A stretch of DNA of 27,709 bases from JBEATZ01 sp041178545 (GTDB lineage: Bacteria > Planctomycetota > UBA1135 > UBA2386), in NCBI GenBank assembly GCA_041178545.1, contig JBEGVB010000114.1:1-27709 (forward strand), in the 5' to 3' direction. Below, piece by piece: positions 25,650 to 27,709 of this stretch; the first letter of the stretch is position 1; the number at the start of each line of letters is the position of its first letter. A program made the translations under genes and the position numbers. The notes beneath the pieces are model-generated. The model saw only the letters and a list, made by a program, of their open reading frames with translations, made no database searches and was not told the DNA's origin.

Positions 25650-26376
25650 GGTAGACGTCGAATCGCACCGAGCCCGCGTCGATCGCATGGCTCGGACCGG
25701 GCAGCAGCGGTTCCAGGTCGCGGTGCCGTTTGACCACCACCCGGTCGCGCGCCACCTCGCGCGCTGCTGCCAGCAGCCCTGCCGACGGCACCGTGTCGTC
25801 GCCCAGCAGCCGCAGCACCTGTGCCTCCTTCTTCACCTGTGCCCTGCCCTCCTCCTCGAACATCGGGTCCAGGTAGACGACCTCGGGCTGCTCGGGAGCC
25901 GGAGCAGCGCGGAGGGCCCGGAGCGTGTCGAGGGCGTCGCCGTGCACCACGCGCATCCGGTCCGCGACCCCGCACGCGAGCGCAGCATCGGCCGCGAGTG
26001 CAGCCAGTGCGCCCACCCGCTCGACCGCCGTCACCGTGCAGCCGAGCCGCGCGAGCACCAGGGCGTCCCGCCCCAGCCCGGCCATCGCGTCGAGCACGGT
26101 GCGCGGCCCGCGCGCCATGCCGACAGCGCGTGCGACCGGGTCGTCGCGGCGGCAGCTGGTGATGCGGTGCGCGAACGAGCCGGTGCGCACGTCGAGGACG
26201 ATGCGCAGGGAACCCTCCGAAGCAGGGCTCGTCAGCACGAGGCGGCTTAGCTCGCGGCGCACGACCCAGTCCTCGGGAGCCGCTGCCTCCACGTGGGCAA
26301 TGCCGAACGCAGCCAGCCACGCACGGTCCGCCTCGAGGCGGATTCCACAGCACACCACCCTTGGCTCAGGCGGCAT
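25630..26376 (-). CDS. rsmJ: RsmJ-like 16S rRNA (guanine-N2) methyltransferase
   Basis: The 248-residue protein shows a class I methyltransferase fold with the RsmJ pattern: DAMAGLGRDALVLARLG (96-112, the SAM loop), AVERV (117-121), VYLDPMF (167-173), VKKEAQVLRLLGDD (181-194) and VVVKRHRD (213-220). In E. coli, RsmJ methylates G1516 of 16S rRNA. The usual VKRP reads VKRH here. ATG 26376 has GAGGT six bases upstream; an in-frame ATG at 26460 would add 28 residues without family similarity. RsmJ is best known from gammaproteobacteria, so its presence here is mildly unexpected. It is convergent with prmA. Confidence 0.85.
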   Translation of the reverse strand: MPPEPRVVCCGIRLEADRAWLAAFGIAHVEAAAPEDWVVRRELSRLVLTSPASEGSLRIVLDVRTGSFAHRITSCRRDDPVARAVGMARGPRTVLDAMAGLGRDALVLARLGCTVTAVERVGALAALAADAALACGVADRMRVVHGDALDTLRALRAAPAPEQPEVVYLDPMFEEEGRAQVKKEAQVLRLLGDDTVPSAGLLAAAREVARDRVVVKRHRDLEPLLPGPSHAIDAGSVRFDVYLRPGTR

Positions 26377-26607
26377 GCCCGACCTCGTTGGCGCGCGCTG
26401 CGCCTTGCGGTGCCACGGGTTGCGTCGCGCCCTCCATCCGGTGCCATGGGCCGAAACCAATCGTGTCCCGATCGTGGAACCTCATGCCCCTCACCGAACG
26501 TCCCATTGCTGCGGGCAGTGCTACTCTCCTCATGTCGTGCGCTCCCGCGACGCGGGACCGAACACGGCGCCACCTGCACCTGACGTTCCAACCCTGAGTC
26601 GACACCC
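26377..26607. other. Divergent intergenic region
   Basis: This 231-base gap lies between the rsmJ-like and HTH gene starts and should hold promoters for both. One short perfect hairpin, TCCCGC/GCGGGA (26543-26548 and 26552-26557, three-base loop), lies 50 bases before the HTH gene. No convincing -35/-10 pair, RNA gene or small reading frame was recognised. Confidence 0.4.
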
Positions 26608-27186
26608 ATGCGGCGTTTGCATCTCAAACTGTTCTATCTCCGGACCCGTGTGAAGCGCGAGGCACAAGGCGTGACCGCGCGCACGCTCGGCGTCCGTCCT
26701 GCCACCATGTCCCACCTGGAACAGGGCCGATCCGTGCCCACGATCCAGATGCTTCATGCCCTCTGCCAGCACTACGACGTGACGCCCTCGTTCCTGATGG
26801 ACGACGACCGTCCGATCGAGCCGCAGGCCCGCGACCGCTGGTCGGAGCGTGGCAACCTCATTGCCAAGGGTTCTTGGCTGGAGGTGCAGGAAGGCGCGCT
26901 GCTGACGACCAACGACGGCGTCCGCCTCGCCCCGATCATGCACGGCGCCCGCCACTACGACGCGATGGCCCAGGCCCAGCGCATGGGTTGTGGCTCGCAG
27001 CAGTCGGCCCGCGAGCTGGATGCCCAGCTGGCCCATGCCGGCAAGCAGAAGGACGGGGAGCTGGAGGAGATGCTCCGTCGCGAGCTGATGGCGCAGCGCA
27101 AGCCGCGCGCCACCGGCAAGCGGCCGCTCCTCAAGCCGGCGCCCTCCGCGTCCGTCGGCGGCCGCCCCTCCGCACGCGAGGCCTGA
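26608..27186 (+). CDS. XRE-type helix-turn-helix protein
   Basis: The 192-residue protein has an N-terminal Cro/C1-type helix-turn-helix at about residues 5-65: a basic first helix, TARTLGVRPATMSHLEQGRS (turn and recognition helix) and TIQMLHALCQHYDVTPSFLM, which is the typical end of an XRE domain. The middle (75-120) is of unknown fold. Residues about 130-160 look helical and charged (KQKDGELEEMLRRELM), and the last 30 are a basic, Pro/Ser-rich tail. It is probably a DNA-binding regulator. No toxin, phage or restriction gene is adjacent. A strong hairpin 37 bases after the stop ends its unit. The target is unknown; the palindrome before the next gene is one candidate. Confidence 0.8.
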   Translation: MRRLHLKLFYLRTRVKREAQGVTARTLGVRPATMSHLEQGRSVPTIQMLHALCQHYDVTPSFLMDDDRPIEPQARDRWSERGNLIAKGSWLEVQEGALLTTNDGVRLAPIMHGARHYDAMAQAQRMGCGSQQSARELDAQLAHAGKQKDGELEEMLRRELMAQRKPRATGKRPLLKPAPSASVGGRPSAREA

Positions 27187-27223
27187 CCGCTCGCGTCCCC
27201 TCGACCGCATCCGTTCGTTCTCC

Positions 27224-27260
27224 GAGGCCCGGGCTCGTTGCCCGGGCCTCTCCGTTTGTG
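27224..27260 (+). terminator. Hairpin terminator after the HTH gene
   Basis: GAGGCCCGGGC (27224-27234) and GCCCGGGCCTC (27240-27250) form a perfect eleven-base stem with loop TCGTT. The tail TCCGTTTGTG is only moderately T-rich, so termination is likely but not certain. Confidence 0.7.
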
Positions 27261-27288
27261 CCCCCAGTCCCCTACGCACAGCGGACAC

Positions 27289-27317
27289 TTGCTTTCTGCA
27301 ACTGCACAACCGATAAG
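27289..27317 (+). promoter_or_regulatory. Promoter for the exported MBL-fold gene
   Basis: TTGCTT (27289-27294) and GATAAG (27312-27317) are 17 bases apart. The -10 lies in the loop of the palindrome at 27300-27327. The predicted transcript would start only a few bases before ATG 27328, so the message may be leaderless. Confidence 0.5.
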
Positions 27318-27327
27318 TTGTGCAGTT
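27300..27327. promoter_or_regulatory. Perfect palindrome (candidate operator) overlapping the -10 box
   Basis: AACTGCACAAC (27300-27310) and GTTGTGCAGTT (27317-27327) are exact inverted repeats with spacer CGATAA. The right arm ends at the base before ATG 27328. The two-fold symmetry and overlap with the predicted -10 fit a repressor site; as RNA the same sequence would hide the start codon region. Confidence 0.65.
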
Positions 27328-27709
27328 ATGAAGAAGCCCGAACGATCCTGGCGTGCTGCAAGCGTGCCGTCCTGGCTCCGCGCCGCCTTCCTCTCGTCCC
27401 TCTTCGCCGCGTTCCCCCTCGTCGCACAGGATGCGGAGAAGGCGACCCACGCCGAGGACTCGTCCAAGCCGATGGTGTCGTGGGAGGTGCGGGGTGAGGG
27501 CTGGCTGGTCCGCCAGTACCAGCTCGGGTGCCTGTCCCTGCTGAGCTACCTGCTGGTCTCCAACGGCGAGGCCCTGGTGATCGACCCCCAGCGCGACGTG
27601 GGTCAGTACGTCGCCGATGCCGCGGCCGAGAAGGCCACCATCCGTTCGGTCCTGCTCACGCACTCCCACGCGGACTTCGTGGCCGGTCACACCGAGCTGC
27701 GCCACCGCA
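27328..27709 (+). CDS. Exported MBL-fold protein, persulfide dioxygenase-like (cut by window end)
   Basis: The visible 127 residues begin with a basic N-terminus and hydrophobic stretch (about 16-33, ending PLVAQ), a likely signal peptide. The mature part shows a metallo-beta-lactamase fold: RQYQLGCLSLLSYLL, ALVIDPQRDV and THSHADFVAGH. The last motif is characteristic of the ETHE1/CstB-like branch, which often carries C-terminal rhodanese domains and oxidises persulfides with iron; such a domain would lie beyond the window. Export would be unusual for this branch. No Shine-Dalgarno sequence lies before ATG 27328; the palindrome abuts it. The fold is firm; the substrate is inference. Confidence 0.82.
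   Translation, partial: MKKPERSWRAASVPSWLRAAFLSSLFAAFPLVAQDAEKATHAEDSSKPMVSWEVRGEGWLVRQYQLGCLSLLSYLLVSNGEALVIDPQRDVGQYVADAAAEKATIRSVLLTHSHADFVAGHTELRHR

Noticed and set aside
26608..27186. HTH protein as an antitoxin or phage repressor
   Set aside because: No toxin-like, integrase or phage gene lies on either side, and its length and basic tail do not fit a typical antitoxin.

Overview
This is a very GC-rich bacterial window, densely packed with genes. Nothing in it looks phage-derived or transposon-derived. The gene set best fits a Planctomycetota-like organism with an outer membrane: an LptF/LptG permease pair, an EF-G-like paralogue, an FHA/Fis-type regulator, a large secreted protein built of carboxypeptidase-regulatory-like repeats, exported beta-propeller proteins with a C-terminal beta-sandwich, and a tpiA-secG-yicC-gmk-coaC-prmA block. 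The taxonomic call is inference from gene content and style. No rRNA or tRNA gene and no CRISPR array was seen.

Layout. (1) 1-4325: the 5' end of an EF-G-like GTPase (minus), a protein with two tandem LPS-kinase-like domains (minus), then lptF, lptG and a 41-residue membrane peptide (plus); the theme is the cell envelope. (2) 4302-9989, minus: an FHA-domain regulator with a degenerate sigma54-type AAA+ core, a cysteine desulfurase and mutS, arranged as one operon. (3) 10187-15102: a DUF1444-like protein (plus), then two proteins with carboxypeptidase-regulatory-like or related beta-sandwich domains (minus), the larger with about eight repeats and an Arg/Gly/Asn-rich stretch. (4) 15271-19366: the most interesting part. 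A clear cobalamin riboswitch on the minus strand (about 18083-18240) precedes two exported beta-propeller genes and no known cobalamin gene. Divergent from it is a secreted protein of a 'cell surface protein' type that I recall near vitamin B12 uptake genes in other phyla. I propose a B12-regulated surface module, possibly for cobalamin capture. (5) 19377-20759, minus: a group II PLP-dependent amino-acid decarboxylase. (6) 20934-25649, plus: a promoter followed by aroF-type DAHP synthase, tpiA, secG, yicC, gmk, a CoaC-like flavoprotein and prmA, nearly all joined by 4-base start/stop overlaps; a convergent rsmJ-like gene overlaps the end. (7) 26608-27709, plus: an XRE-type HTH protein, a strong hairpin, then a perfect 11-bp palindrome overlapping a predicted -10 box just before an exported metallo-beta-lactamase-fold protein resembling persulfide dioxygenases (cut by the window end).

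Main oddities: the riboswitch-controlled propellers, the regulator lacking GAFTGA and the Walker B glutamate, the double kinase, the decarboxylase-like flavoprotein without its usual catalytic cysteine, and the palindromic operator. All functions are inferred from reading the sequence; no database search was possible.
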